Positions 17,073 through 25,409 of a stretch of DNA of 64,000 nucleotides are shown piece after piece. The DNA is from Alphaproteobacteria bacterium (GTDB lineage Bacteria > Pseudomonadota > Alphaproteobacteria > Rhodobacterales > Rhodobacteraceae), in NCBI GenBank assembly GCA_030425925.1, contig JAUHZO010000005.1:1-64000 (forward strand), read 5' to 3'. How positions within the stretch are numbered: position 1 is the stretch's first letter; each line of letters begins with the position of its first letter. The notes under the pieces are model-generated. The model was not told the DNA's origin. It saw only the letters and a program-made list of their open reading frames with translations, and made no database searches. Both the position numbers and the translations under genes were made by a program.

Positions 17073-18347
17073 TCAGATGGTGTTCTTGCGGCGCAAGTCC
17101 TGAATGGCTTCGTTCGTCATCGACAACCGCTCTTTCAGGATCGCCTCGGTGTGTTCCCCGGCAAGCGGGGGCGGGCGGGAATAGGTCACGCGCGCGTCCG
17201 AAAATTTCAGCGGGCTGCCAACCACCCGCACATCGCCCAGCTTGGGGTGGGTGAGGGTGACAAACATCTCGCGGTCCTGAAGCTGCGCGTCACGCTCGAT
17301 ATCGGGCATGTCGTTGATCGGTCCGCAGGACACCTTGGCCGCATTGATGACCTGCATCCAGTGTTGTTTCGAATGCTGCGACAGAGCCTTGGTCATGTCG
17401 CGGGTCAATTCCGCGCGGTTGGCCAGCCGGTCGCGCGAACGGGCGTATTTCGGATCGTCGGCCCATTCGGGGTGGCCAAGGACCTCGGCCAGCCGCGCGA
17501 ACTCGCGGTCGTTGAACGTCGCAATCAGGATATGACCGTCCTGCACGGCAAACACGCCGTTGGGGACGGCGGTGGGATGGTCGTTGCCGGTGCGGGGCAG
17601 GGGCGCGCGGGCGTTCATCCAGGCCGACAGGGAATTCAACAGCATCGCCACCTGAGAGTCGAAGAGGGCGATGTCGATATGCTGTCCCTTGCCTGTGCTG
17701 TGCCGGTGCAGCAGCGCCGCAAGGATGGCGATGATGGCGTTCTTGCCGGCGGCGATATCCGCGATGGGAACGCCCACGCGCATCGGGCCGGCCCCCTTCA
17801 TGCCTTCGGGCAGACCGGTCACCGCCATCTGCCCGCCCATGGCCTGCACCAGGTAATCGTAGCCGGACCGATCAGAATAAGGTCCGGTCTGACCGAACCC
17901 GGTGATCGAACACAGGATGAGCCGCGGGTTGATCGCCTTCAGGGCAGCGTAGCCCAGCCCGTAGCGGTCAAGTGTTCCGGCGCGGAAATTCTCGATCACG
18001 ACATCGGTGTCCCGGGCAAGCTCCTTGAGGATCCCGGCCCCCTCGGGTTGCGAGAAGTCGAGCGTCAGGGACCGCTTGCCACGATTGACGGTCTGGAAAT
18101 AGGTGGACTGCTCATGTGTCTTGTCCGGCGACGTGACCCAGGGCGGGCCAAGCGTTCTGAGGTCATCACCTTCACCCACCCGCTCCACCTTGATGACGTC
18201 CGCCCCCAGATCGGCGAGCGTCTGGCCGGCCAGAGGGCCGGCGACGACACGCGTGAGATCGAGAACCCTGATGCCAGAGAGGATGCCATCGCCCTGCTTG
18301 TCCGACCCGGGCGCCATGTCTGCAGACGGAGAATGATTGTCGTTCAC
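17073..18347 (-). CDS. Family III CoA transferase (CaiB/BaiF type)
   Basis: This 424-residue enzyme moves CoA between carboxylic acids without ATP. It shows the family start ILSGIRVLDLTRVVAGPLAGQ, the CoA-binding region around HEQSTYFQTVNRGKRSLTLD, and the conserved GVPIADIAAGKNAIIA segment containing the catalytic Asp, followed by HRHSTGKGQHIDIALFD. Homologues act on carnitine, bile acids, formate/oxalate, succinate/benzylsuccinate and mesaconate. It heads a four-gene minus-strand operon (CoA transferase, DUF35, thiolase-fold, NTF2-like) and is divergent from an SDR/Rieske operon with a shared array of operator half-sites. Confidence 0.93.
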   Translation of the reverse strand: MNDNHSPSADMAPGSDKQGDGILSGIRVLDLTRVVAGPLAGQTLADLGADVIKVERVGEGDDLRTLGPPWVTSPDKTHEQSTYFQTVNRGKRSLTLDFSQPEGAGILKELARDTDVVIENFRAGTLDRYGLGYAALKAINPRLILCSITGFGQTGPYSDRSGYDYLVQAMGGQMAVTGLPEGMKGAGPMRVGVPIADIAAGKNAIIAILAALLHRHSTGKGQHIDIALFDSQVAMLLNSLSAWMNARAPLPRTGNDHPTAVPNGVFAVQDGHILIATFNDREFARLAEVLGHPEWADDPKYARSRDRLANRAELTRDMTKALSQHSKQHWMQVINAAKVSCGPINDMPDIERDAQLQDREMFVTLTHPKLGDVRVVGSPLKFSDARVTYSRPPPLAGEHTEAILKERLSMTNEAIQDLRRKNTI

Positions 18348-18391
18348 GTCGCCTCTCCAGATGATCGAGCGGTGCTGGGTTCAGCATCTTT

Positions 18392-18440
18392 TATGCATAT
18401 GCGTTTTCACAATATACAATCGCCGCCCAAGCATATACAA
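18392..18440. promoter_or_regulatory. Three operator half-sites spaced 21 bp (TATGCAT, TATACAA, TATACAA)
   Basis: Exact TATACAA half-sites begin at 18413 and 18434, and a weaker one (5 of 7) at 18392; every step is 21 bp. They sit in the 169-base gap between the divergent CoA transferase and SDR/Rieske operons, and probably control both. Confidence 0.65.
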
Positions 18441-18516
18441 GCTATTTCGAGGTGTTGGGGCCGCGCCTCGGCGTCGGCCTTCTGGAATCGCGAAGGCGAA
18501 CACGGAGGAGCAACCT

Positions 18517-19278
18517 ATGGATCTGGGCCTCAGGGGTTTGAAAGCGGCGATTTCGGGTGGATCCCGTGGCATCGGCCGGGCGATCGGATCGCTTCTGGCC
18601 GAAGAAGGCTGCGACGTCTCCATCTGCGCCCGCGGGCAGGAAAACATCGACGCCGCCGTCGCCGAATTCCGGGCCAGGGGCGTCCGGGCCATGGGCCGGT
18701 CGCTGCAGGGCCGGGACGGAGACGCCGTCCGCGGCTGGATCCGCCAGACAATCGACGAGTTCGATGGACTGGATATTCTGGTGGCCAACCTGTCGGCCGG
18801 GGGCGGCACGAATGACGAGCGCTACTGGTACCGCAACTTCGAAATCGATCTCATGAGCGCGACGCGGGCCGTGGAGGAGGCCTACCCGGCCCTGAAGAAA
18901 AGCGACAACGCCTCGATCCTCATCATCGCGACCATGGCCGCGCGCGAGACCTTCGTCGCCCCGATGGCCTACAATTCGATCAAGGCGGCGCTGGTGACCT
19001 GGTCCAAGCAGTTGGCCGAGCACTACATGGCCAAAGGCATCCGGGTGAATTGCCTGTCTCCGGGGCCGACGATGTTTCCCGGTTCGAACTGGGAAATGAT
19101 CGAGGTCGCCCGCTCGCGCACCTATGCCTCGGTCGTGCGCAAACAACCCACGCGGCGCTTGGGCGAAGCCGACGAAATCGCCAGGTCCGCCGTGTTTCTG
19201 GCAAGCCCGGCCGCCAGCTGGTGTACGGGGTCCCATCTTCTCGTCGATGGTGGATACACCAAAGGCGTGCAGTTCTGA
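18517..19278 (+). CDS. SDR family oxidoreductase
   Basis: A 253-residue short-chain dehydrogenase beginning MDLGLRGLKAAISGGSRGIGRAIG, with the standard GxxxGxG cofactor site, a LVANLSAGGG segment where classical SDRs have NNAG, and the YxxxK pair in MAYNSIKAALVTW. It ends VDGGYTKGVQF. The start at 18517 follows ACGGAGGAG; an in-frame extension back to 18337 crosses the promoter. It is a close paralogue of the SDR at 28717-29478 (same MDLGL start and VQF end). It is followed 11 bases later by a Rieske oxygenase gene, so it may oxidise the diol or alcohol produced there. Confidence 0.9.
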   Translation: MDLGLRGLKAAISGGSRGIGRAIGSLLAEEGCDVSICARGQENIDAAVAEFRARGVRAMGRSLQGRDGDAVRGWIRQTIDEFDGLDILVANLSAGGGTNDERYWYRNFEIDLMSATRAVEEAYPALKKSDNASILIIATMAARETFVAPMAYNSIKAALVTWSKQLAEHYMAKGIRVNCLSPGPTMFPGSNWEMIEVARSRTYASVVRKQPTRRLGEADEIARSAVFLASPAASWCTGSHLLVDGGYTKGVQF

Positions 19279-19289
19279 GAGGCAGTCCA

Positions 19290-20573
19290 ATGGATATTAG
19301 CCGTGTCAAACCTGGTGAATTCACAAAGACTCCCATCGAAAAGACCCAAGACCCGGGTCTTGGTTACGATCTGATCCCGAAAGAGCGGTACACATCCGCC
19401 GCCTTCATGGCGCGGGAGTGGGACCGCCTCTGGACCAAGATCTGGCTTTGGGGCTGCGCGTCCGAGGATATCGAGGAAGAAGGCGACTACATCGTCACCG
19501 CCATCGGCAAGGAAGAGATCATTCTTGTCCGGCAAGCGGACGGCACGGCGCGCGGCTTTTTCAACGTCTGCCAGCATCGCGGCAACCGGGTCATGGTGGG
19601 GCAGGGCAACGCAACCAGTTTCCGCTGCAACTACCACCATTGGGAATACCGGCTTTCGGGCGAGTTCGAGAACATCCCCGATGCCGAGACCTTCCCCCAG
19701 GGCGCGCCGCCCTGCGGTGGCCTCAGGCAGGTTCGCGTCGAGGAATGGAACGGTTTTGTCTTCTTCACCCTGAACCCCGATGCCGAACCTCTGCTGGAGT
19801 TTCTCGACCCGCTCGACACACATCTGGGGCCGTACCATTTCGACCGGATGGTCAAGGTCACGGACTGGACCGTCGAATGGGACTGCAACTGGAAGACCAG
19901 CGTGGACGCCTTCAACGAGAGCTATCACGTCCAGGGCATCCACCCCGAACTGCTTTACTTCATCGAGGACAAATTCCTCCAGATCGACACCTATGAACGG
20001 CACAACCGCTACTTGATCCCGTTCTCGACGATTTCGCACCGCGTGAACGAGACGACGGAAATCCCCCATCTGATCAAGCATGCGATGAAGGAATCCGGGA
20101 TGGACCCTGCCGATTTCGATGGCCGGGTCGGTGAGGTGCGCCTTGCGCTTCAAGAGTTCAAGCGGAAGAACGGCCCCGAGATGGGCCTGGACTACTCGGA
20201 CCTCAACGACGACCAGCTGACCGACGACTATCACTACATGATCTTCCCGAACATCACGATGAACATCCACGCCGATGATCTGATGCTCTTCCGGCAAAGG
20301 CCGCACGAGACCGATCCGGACAAGATGTACTTTGACGTGCAGATGTTCCGGCTGCTGAAAAAGGACGAAGAGCGCCCGCGCAAACCCAGAAACGAACGCT
20401 GGAAGCACGGCGAACGCAGTCTGGGGCTGGTGCTGGATCAGGACGCCGCCAACCTGCCCGGCGTGCAGCGGGGCATGCACTCTGCTGCGTTCGACGGGCT
20501 TTGGCTTGGCGATCAGGAGTTGCGCATCCGGCATTTCCACAAAGTCTTGATGGACTACCTCGGTGACGACTGA
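19290..20573 (+). CDS. Rieske non-heme iron oxygenase, alpha subunit (first of two)
   Basis: This 427-residue oxygenase has an N-terminal Rieske [2Fe-2S] domain with Cys94-x-His96 (VCQHRGN) and Cys113-x2-His116 (FRCNYHHW), and a C-terminal catalytic domain with the iron-binding His213 and His218 in NESYHVQGIHPE. Such enzymes add oxygen to rings or demethylate and need a reductase/ferredoxin chain. The long catalytic domain with RVNETTEIPHLIKHAMKESGM resembles oxygenases of phenylpropionate/alicyclic type rather than naphthalene dioxygenase with a beta subunit; no beta gene is present. The start (MDISRVKPGEF) at 19290 is preferred to a long upstream extension. A Rieske ferredoxin gene lies 1.2 kb downstream. 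Confidence 0.93.
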   Translation: MDISRVKPGEFTKTPIEKTQDPGLGYDLIPKERYTSAAFMAREWDRLWTKIWLWGCASEDIEEEGDYIVTAIGKEEIILVRQADGTARGFFNVCQHRGNRVMVGQGNATSFRCNYHHWEYRLSGEFENIPDAETFPQGAPPCGGLRQVRVEEWNGFVFFTLNPDAEPLLEFLDPLDTHLGPYHFDRMVKVTDWTVEWDCNWKTSVDAFNESYHVQGIHPELLYFIEDKFLQIDTYERHNRYLIPFSTISHRVNETTEIPHLIKHAMKESGMDPADFDGRVGEVRLALQEFKRKNGPEMGLDYSDLNDDQLTDDYHYMIFPNITMNIHADDLMLFRQRPHETDPDKMYFDVQMFRLLKKDEERPRKPRNERWKHGERSLGLVLDQDAANLPGVQRGMHSAAFDGLWLGDQELRIRHFHKVLMDYLGDD

Positions 20574-21024
20574 CCCGCGCCCGACCCGAAAATGGGAAGA
20601 CCTTGAATTGGGCGAAGAAACCACATCGGCCTCGCTCACCGTGTCGGAAGAGGATATTCTGAGATTTGCGCATTCCTATGATCCGCAGTTCTTTCACGCC
20701 GATCCCGAAGCCGCGAAGTCCTCGATCTTCGGAGAGTTGGTCGCCAGCGGCATCCACACCGCCGCGCTGTGGCGGATCATGGATCATGGCGTGAACGGCA
20801 ATGTCGACTGGGTGTGCGGCGTGCAATGGGACAATGTCCGCTGGCGGCGCGCGGTCCGCGTCGGAGACACGCTGACCGCGCATTCCCGGGTGATGTCGAA
20901 ACGCCCTTCGGCAAGCCGGCCCGGGGTTGGTATCGCGGTCCTGGATCACTGGGTCGACAACCAGAACGGCGAGACCGTGTTTTCGTTCACATCGACGGAT
21001 CTTGTCTATCGGAGAAGCTTGTGA
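20563..21024 (+). CDS. MaoC-like hot-dog fold dehydratase
   Basis: A 153-residue single hot-dog domain protein of the MaoC/(R)-hydratase family: FAHSYDPQFFHADPEAAKSSIFGELVASGIHT contains the Asp...His hydratase signature (D-x-x-x-x-H). It probably hydrates an enoyl-CoA or dehydrates the matching hydroxyacyl-CoA. It begins with GTG, overlaps the Rieske oxygenase gene by 11 bases, and shares GTGA with the next gene, so all three are likely translated in a coupled way. Confidence 0.88.
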   Translation: MTTDPRPTRKWEDLELGEETTSASLTVSEEDILRFAHSYDPQFFHADPEAAKSSIFGELVASGIHTAALWRIMDHGVNGNVDWVCGVQWDNVRWRRAVRVGDTLTAHSRVMSKRPSASRPGVGIAVLDHWVDNQNGETVFSFTSTDLVYRRSL

Positions 21025-21767
21025 GCGGACGCATCGACGTGCTGCTTGTCGTGGGCGGCCCGTGGCATGACATGGATTTCGCGCGGCTCGAGCTGCTGAC
21101 GTTTCTAGGTGAACACGACAGGCTGCGCGTGACCGTGCGCGACGCCTATCAGGCCAGTGACATCCGCAACGCGCGCATGATCGTCTCTTACACCTGCAAC
21201 ATCGTGGCGGATGACCCGGCGCTGGATGCGCTGGACGCCTTTTTCGAAGCGGGCGGCCGGTGGTTCGCGCTTCACGGAACCAACAGCCGGATTGTTCTTG
21301 AGACCGAACGCAGCGTCCTGTGTCCGCCACTGCCCGGTCGCCTTCTGGACATCCTTGGAAGCCAGTTCGCGGCCCATCCTGCGCCGGACGGGTTCAAGGT
21401 GACACCTTGTGACAGCGATCACCCACTGGTGGCGGGAATCGAGCCGTTCCGCGTCACGGACGAGCAGTACCTTCAGCGCCATCTTCCCGGCAACCAAGTG
21501 CTTCTTACGACCCGGTTCGAAGGGGCGACGCCGCTTTTCGAAACCACCGAATGGCCGGCGGCGGATCACCAGGTCATGTATGTGCGAGATGTACGCGCGG
21601 GCGCAGTGCTGTACCTCACGCTTGGACACGCGCGCGGGCGCTACGACATGCAGCCGCTCATGGACGACTATCCTTTCGTCGAGCGGGGATCTTGGCCGCA
21701 CCCCGTGTTTCGGGAGCTGGTGCGGCGTGGCATTTCCTGGGCCATGAAGTCGGGCGTCCATGGCTGA
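21021..21767 (+). CDS. ThuA-like domain protein (first of two)
   Basis: This 248-residue protein has the class I glutamine-amidotransferase-like fold of the ThuA (trehalose-utilisation) family: IDVLLVVGGPWHDMDF at the start, FALHGTNSR at the nucleophile-elbow position, TDEQYL and LTLGHARGRYD toward the end. ThuA proteins lack a defined enzyme activity in most cases; relatives modify sugars. The GTG start at 21021 overlaps the MaoC stop by 4 bases. Its presence twice in one CoA/Rieske pathway (see 27880-28707) is unusual and suggests a pathway-specific hydrolase or isomerase role. Confidence 0.8.
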   Translation: MSGRIDVLLVVGGPWHDMDFARLELLTFLGEHDRLRVTVRDAYQASDIRNARMIVSYTCNIVADDPALDALDAFFEAGGRWFALHGTNSRIVLETERSVLCPPLPGRLLDILGSQFAAHPAPDGFKVTPCDSDHPLVAGIEPFRVTDEQYLQRHLPGNQVLLTTRFEGATPLFETTEWPAADHQVMYVRDVRAGAVLYLTLGHARGRYDMQPLMDDYPFVERGSWPHPVFRELVRRGISWAMKSGVHG

Positions 21768-21791
21768 CCTCTCAGTGATGGACGGGCCACG

Positions 21792-22118
21792 CTAGCCCCC
21801 CAACCGCACCAGCACCCGGTGGCCGACGATCTTCACGTCGAATGTCGCCAGGTTCGGGCAGGATGTCATCGCGCGTCCCGTGCGGAAATTGAAGCGCGCG
21901 CCATGATGGGGGCAGATGATGACGTCGCCTTCCACCGTGCCGCCTTCCAGCCGCCCCATGCTGTGCGTGCAAAACCCCGAGACGGCGACGATGTCGCCCG
22001 CCTTGTCGCGGGACAGCATGACCTCCTGCGCGCCCAGCGTGGTGAAGTAGATGCCGGAGGCCGGCACCTGCATCGTCGAACAGGCGTCCCGGTAGCCCTG
22101 GTTGTCCGCCGCGCTCAT
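21792..22118 (-). CDS. Rieske-type [2Fe-2S] ferredoxin
   Basis: This 108-residue ferredoxin has Cys50-x-His52 (FCTHSMG) and Cys69-x2-His72 (CPHHGARF), the ligand set of a Rieske cluster, in the short soluble form of ring-hydroxylating dioxygenase electron carriers such as BphF or NdoA types. It would pass electrons from a reductase to one or both Rieske oxygenases of the island. No ferredoxin reductase is encoded in the window. It lies 6 bases after the acyl-CoA dehydrogenase gene on the minus strand and converges on the ThuA gene. Confidence 0.93.
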   Translation of the reverse strand: MSAADNQGYRDACSTMQVPASGIYFTTLGAQEVMLSRDKAGDIVAVSGFCTHSMGRLEGGTVEGDVIICPHHGARFNFRTGRAMTSCPNLATFDVKIVGHRVLVRLGG

Positions 22119-22124
22119 CGCGCC

Positions 22125-23288
22125 TTACCCCGCTCTCTGGTTGAACCGGCGTCCGACCATCGCCGATGCGATGTTGACCTTCTGGATGTCGATGGCGCCG
22201 CCGGCGATGCCCCATCCCCAGCTGTCGCGCAGGCGCCGCTCCATCGGGTATTCCTTTGAGTAGCCATAGCCGCCCATGAGCTGCACCGCCGTTCCGGTGA
22301 CCTCGCGGCTGATTTCATTGGCGAAACACTTCGCAAGTGAGCTGTCGAGGATCGAGGGCATGCCGTCCTCGGCGTTCTTGGCCGCCCGGTGGATCAGCAG
22401 GCGGGCCGCCTCGACCCGCAGTTTCATCTCGGCCAGCTTGATCTGCACCCCCTGGAATTCGACGATGGGGCGGCCGAACTGCTTTCTTTCCTGCACGTAC
22501 TCCACGACATCCTCCAGCGCGCCCGACGCCTGGCCAAGCGACATGGTGGCGTTGCCGCAGCGTTCGAGATCGAAGGCCTCCATCAGCTTCTTGAAGCCGC
22601 CGCCCGGAACGATCATTGCGTCCAGCGGCAGTTCCACGTTGTCGAAGTTGAGGTCGGACGACGGGATGCCGCGGAAGCCCATCAGCTCTTCCTGCGGTCC
22701 GAAGCTGAGGCCGGGCGTGCCTTTCTCGACATAGACCGCGCCGATGCCCTTGGCCCCCGGCACGTCGTCGAACCGGCAATAGACCACGTAGCCGTCGGCA
22801 TGACCGCCGCCCGAACACCAACGCTTGGTCCCGTTCAGGAGGATCTTGTCGCCCTCGACGCGCGCATGCGTCCGCAGATCCGTGAGGGCCGAGCCGGCAT
22901 CGGGCTCGGACATCGACACCGCGACCACGCATTCGCCGGCGCAGACCTTTGGAATGACCCGCTGGCGCAGGCTTTCGGGGGCGAAATGTTCGATGGCGCG
23001 GACCGGGCCGACGCAGGATTCGAACACCGGGAACGCCACGGCGGAACTGATCTTGGCGAATTCCTCGACCACAAGCAGCGCTTCGAGATTGCCAAGGCCA
23101 AGCCCGCCATAAGCTTCGCCGACATTGATCCCGAGAAAGCCAAGCTCGGCATATCGCTTGAGCCAGTCATGCGGCACCGCGGTGTTCGTTTCCTCCAGCT
23201 GCTTGGCCAGATCGGGCAGCTGTTCCTGCGCGAAGCGACGCGCGGCGGATTGCAGACTGCGCTGGTCATCCGTGAGTTGGAAATCCAT
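22125..23288 (-). CDS. Acyl-CoA dehydrogenase
   Basis: This 387-residue FAD enzyme introduces a 2,3-double bond into an acyl-CoA. The flavin region VVAVSMSEPDAGSALTDLRT and GTKRWCSGGGHADGY are typical. The frequent catalytic Glu of the YEGTSEIQ motif is absent (that region reads GIAGGAIDIQ), but Glu242 in AFDLERCGNA sits at the alternative position used by isovaleryl-CoA-dehydrogenase-type enzymes, so a branched or cyclic acyl-CoA is plausible. The start has GAGGAG upstream. It is divergent from the E1alpha gene across an operator pair. Confidence 0.93.
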   Translation of the reverse strand: MDFQLTDDQRSLQSAARRFAQEQLPDLAKQLEETNTAVPHDWLKRYAELGFLGINVGEAYGGLGLGNLEALLVVEEFAKISSAVAFPVFESCVGPVRAIEHFAPESLRQRVIPKVCAGECVVAVSMSEPDAGSALTDLRTHARVEGDKILLNGTKRWCSGGGHADGYVVYCRFDDVPGAKGIGAVYVEKGTPGLSFGPQEELMGFRGIPSSDLNFDNVELPLDAMIVPGGGFKKLMEAFDLERCGNATMSLGQASGALEDVVEYVQERKQFGRPIVEFQGVQIKLAEMKLRVEAARLLIHRAAKNAEDGMPSILDSSLAKCFANEISREVTGTAVQLMGGYGYSKEYPMERRLRDSWGWGIAGGAIDIQKVNIASAMVGRRFNQRAG

Positions 23289-23313
23289 CTGGTCACTCCT
23301 CGGCCTGTCTGTG

Positions 23314-23341
23314 AATACAAAATTGAACTTTACATATACAA
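23314..23341. promoter_or_regulatory. Two operator half-sites 21 bp apart (AATACAA, TATACAA)
   Basis: AATACAA at 23314-23320 and TATACAA at 23335-23341 are separated by 21 bp in the 129-base divergent gap between the acyl-CoA dehydrogenase/ferredoxin genes and the dehydrogenase-complex operon. A further TATAGAA lies at 23358, 23 bp on. Confidence 0.65.
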
Positions 23342-23417
23342 TCGAACTTGGGATTGGTATAGAAAATCCGACGGCGCAGGCGAGCAGGTCCTCCCGCGCA
23401 GGCCCAAGGGAACGCCG

Positions 23418-24383
23418 ATGCAACAAAGCCCCGACCAGATACGCCGCGCCTACCGGCAGATGAGGTTGATCCGAGAGTTCGAAGAGCGGCTGCACATCGA
23501 AAACCCAAAAGGCGAAATCGCGGGTTTCACCCATCTCTATTCCGGACAGGAAGCCATCGCGGTCGGCGTCTGCGAGACCCTGGGCGACAACGATTACATC
23601 ATCTCGACCCATCGTGGGCACGGTCATTGCCTGGCCAAGGGGTGCGACCCAAGGGACATGATGCACGAGATCTATGGCCGGGCGGACGGGCTGTGCAAAG
23701 GCCGCGGCGGTTCGATGCACATCGCGGATCTGACCAAGGGCATGTTGGGCGCAAACGGGATCGTGGGCGCTGGCCAACCCATCGCCGTCGGTGCCGCCGT
23801 CGCGTGCAAGGCGCGCAAGGACGGGTCGATCTCGGTCAGTTTCACCGGCGACGGCGCCTCGAACCAGGGGACGGTGTTCGAGGCGATGAACATGGCGGTG
23901 GTCCTGAAACTGCCCAAACTGTTCGTGTTCGAAGACAACGGGTATTCCGAACATACCGGCTCATCCTACGGGATCGGAGGCGATCTGAAGACGCGGATCG
24001 AAGGGTTCGGCATCCCGGTCTGGGAGGCGGACGGGTTTGACTATTTCTCGGTCTACGAGGCGACGGAAAAGGCCGGCGCGCATGCCCGCGCGGGCAAGGG
24101 GCCAAGCGCCATCCTGGCAACCGCGACGCGGTATTTCGGCCACTTCGAAGGCGACCCGCAGAATTATCGCGCCAAGGACGAGGTGCAGAATTTTCGCGAC
24201 ACGGTCGATGCGCTCAAGCAGATCCGTGAAAAGGTCACCGGGGCGGGGATCTTCACAAATGAAGAGCTTGATGCAATCGACGCGGAGGTGCTCGCGCTTA
24301 TCGACGATTGCGTGGAAAGCGCCCGAAGCGGGCCGACACCGGATGCGGACGTGCTGATGTCCGACGTCTATATCGACTACTGA
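23418..24383 (+). CDS. Thiamine-dependent dehydrogenase E1 component, alpha subunit (acetoin/2-oxo acid type)
   Basis: This 321-residue subunit carries the thiamine-diphosphate motif from GDGASNQG (144-151) to EDNGYSEHT (172-180), the HRGHGHCLAKG loop (65-75) and GRADGLCKGRGGSMH that holds the phosphorylation-loop region. Short alpha subunits of this kind belong to pyruvate, branched-chain or acetoin dehydrogenase (AcoA) complexes; the catabolic setting and lack of E3 favour acetoin-like or a special 2-oxo acid. It starts at 23418 just after CAAGGGAACGCCG. First of three consecutive complex genes. Confidence 0.92.
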   Translation: MQQSPDQIRRAYRQMRLIREFEERLHIENPKGEIAGFTHLYSGQEAIAVGVCETLGDNDYIISTHRGHGHCLAKGCDPRDMMHEIYGRADGLCKGRGGSMHIADLTKGMLGANGIVGAGQPIAVGAAVACKARKDGSISVSFTGDGASNQGTVFEAMNMAVVLKLPKLFVFEDNGYSEHTGSSYGIGGDLKTRIEGFGIPVWEADGFDYFSVYEATEKAGAHARAGKGPSAILATATRYFGHFEGDPQNYRAKDEVQNFRDTVDALKQIREKVTGAGIFTNEELDAIDAEVLALIDDCVESARSGPTPDADVLMSDVYIDY

Positions 24384-24394
24384 GAGGTGCGCTC

Positions 24395-25408
24395 GTGACG
24401 GTCATGACAATGCGAGACGCCTTGAACGAAGCCCTGTTCGAGGAAATGGAACGCGACGACAAGGTCATCGTGATGGGCGAAGACGTGTCGGGCGGGGCAG
24501 GGGGCACGTCCGGCAGCCGCGATGCGGCAGGAGGCGTGTTCGGGGTGACCAAGGGACTGCTGCCGAAATTCGGCGAGGATCGCGTCATCGACACCCCGAT
24601 TTCCGAAAGCGCCATTGTCGGGCTGGCCAACGGCGCGGCCCTTGCCGGCATGCGGCCCGTGGCCGAACTGATGTTCGCGGATTTCGTGGGCGTGGCCTTT
24701 GACCAGATCTTCAACCAGATGGCCAAGTTCCGCTACATGTTCGGCGGCAAGGCGAAGACCCCGGTTGTGCTGCGCATGGCGATGGGCGCGGGCATGAACG
24801 CCGCCGCGCAACACAGTCAGACGATTTATCCGATCCTGTCCGCCATTCCGGGCCTGAAGGTCTGTGTTCCGTCCTGTCCCGCGGACGCGAAGGGCCTGCT
24901 GAAACAGGCCATCCGCGATGACGATCCGGTCATTTTCTTCGAGCACAAGGCGCTTTATGCGCGCAAGGGCGAGGTGCCCGAGGGGGAATACCTGACGCCC
25001 TTTGGCGAAGCCGCGCTGCTGCGGGAGGGTCGCGATGTGACGGTTGTCGCCTTGGCGCGGATGGTGACCTTCGCGACGAAGGCGGTCGACAAGCTTGCCG
25101 AGGAAGGCATCACCTGTGACCTGATCGACCTGCGCACGACCTCGCCGCTTGACGAGGACACGGTGCTGGAAAGCCTGTCGCAGACCGGGCGGCTGGTGGT
25201 GGTGGACGAGTCGAACCCGATGTGCTCCATCGCGTCCGAGATTGCCGGGCTCGCGGCGACGCGGGGCTTTGCCGACCTGGTCGCCCCGGTCCAGAAGGTG
25301 ACGGCCCCCCACACCCCGGTCCCTTTCGCGCGCGAGCTGGAACGCATGTATGTCCCCAGCCCGGCGCAGATCGAGGCTGCAATACGTGCCACGTTGAGGG
25401 ACGGGTAA
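24395..25408 (+). CDS. Thiamine-dependent dehydrogenase E1 component, beta subunit
   Basis: This 337-residue subunit pairs with E1alpha to form the alpha2beta2 decarboxylase. It shows the family start TMRDALNEALFEEMERDDKVIVMGEDV, then GAALAGMRPVAELMFADF and, near the C-terminus, TGRLVVVDESNPMCSIASEIAGLAA. A GTG at 24395, 7 bases after GAGAGG, is used as start; the next in-frame ATG is 3 codons on. An extra glycine-rich insert (GGAGGTSGSRDAAGG) follows GEDVS, longer than in most pyruvate-type beta subunits and similar to acetoin-type. Ends 1 base before E2. Confidence 0.92.
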   Translation: MTVMTMRDALNEALFEEMERDDKVIVMGEDVSGGAGGTSGSRDAAGGVFGVTKGLLPKFGEDRVIDTPISESAIVGLANGAALAGMRPVAELMFADFVGVAFDQIFNQMAKFRYMFGGKAKTPVVLRMAMGAGMNAAAQHSQTIYPILSAIPGLKVCVPSCPADAKGLLKQAIRDDDPVIFFEHKALYARKGEVPEGEYLTPFGEAALLREGRDVTVVALARMVTFATKAVDKLAEEGITCDLIDLRTTSPLDEDTVLESLSQTGRLVVVDESNPMCSIASEIAGLAATRGFADLVAPVQKVTAPHTPVPFARELERMYVPSPAQIEAAIRATLRDG

Positions 25409-25409
25409 A

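Noticed and set aside
18413-18440. The 21-bp repeats as a small CRISPR-like array
   Set aside because: Only the 7-8 base half-sites repeat; spacers are short, there is no long conserved repeat and no cas genes are nearby.
16461-18815. A 784-codon open frame on the plus strand
   Set aside because: It is antisense to the thiolase-fold, DUF35 and CoA transferase genes, has low-complexity Arg/His/Gly-rich composition and no domain; long antisense frames are common in GC-rich DNA.
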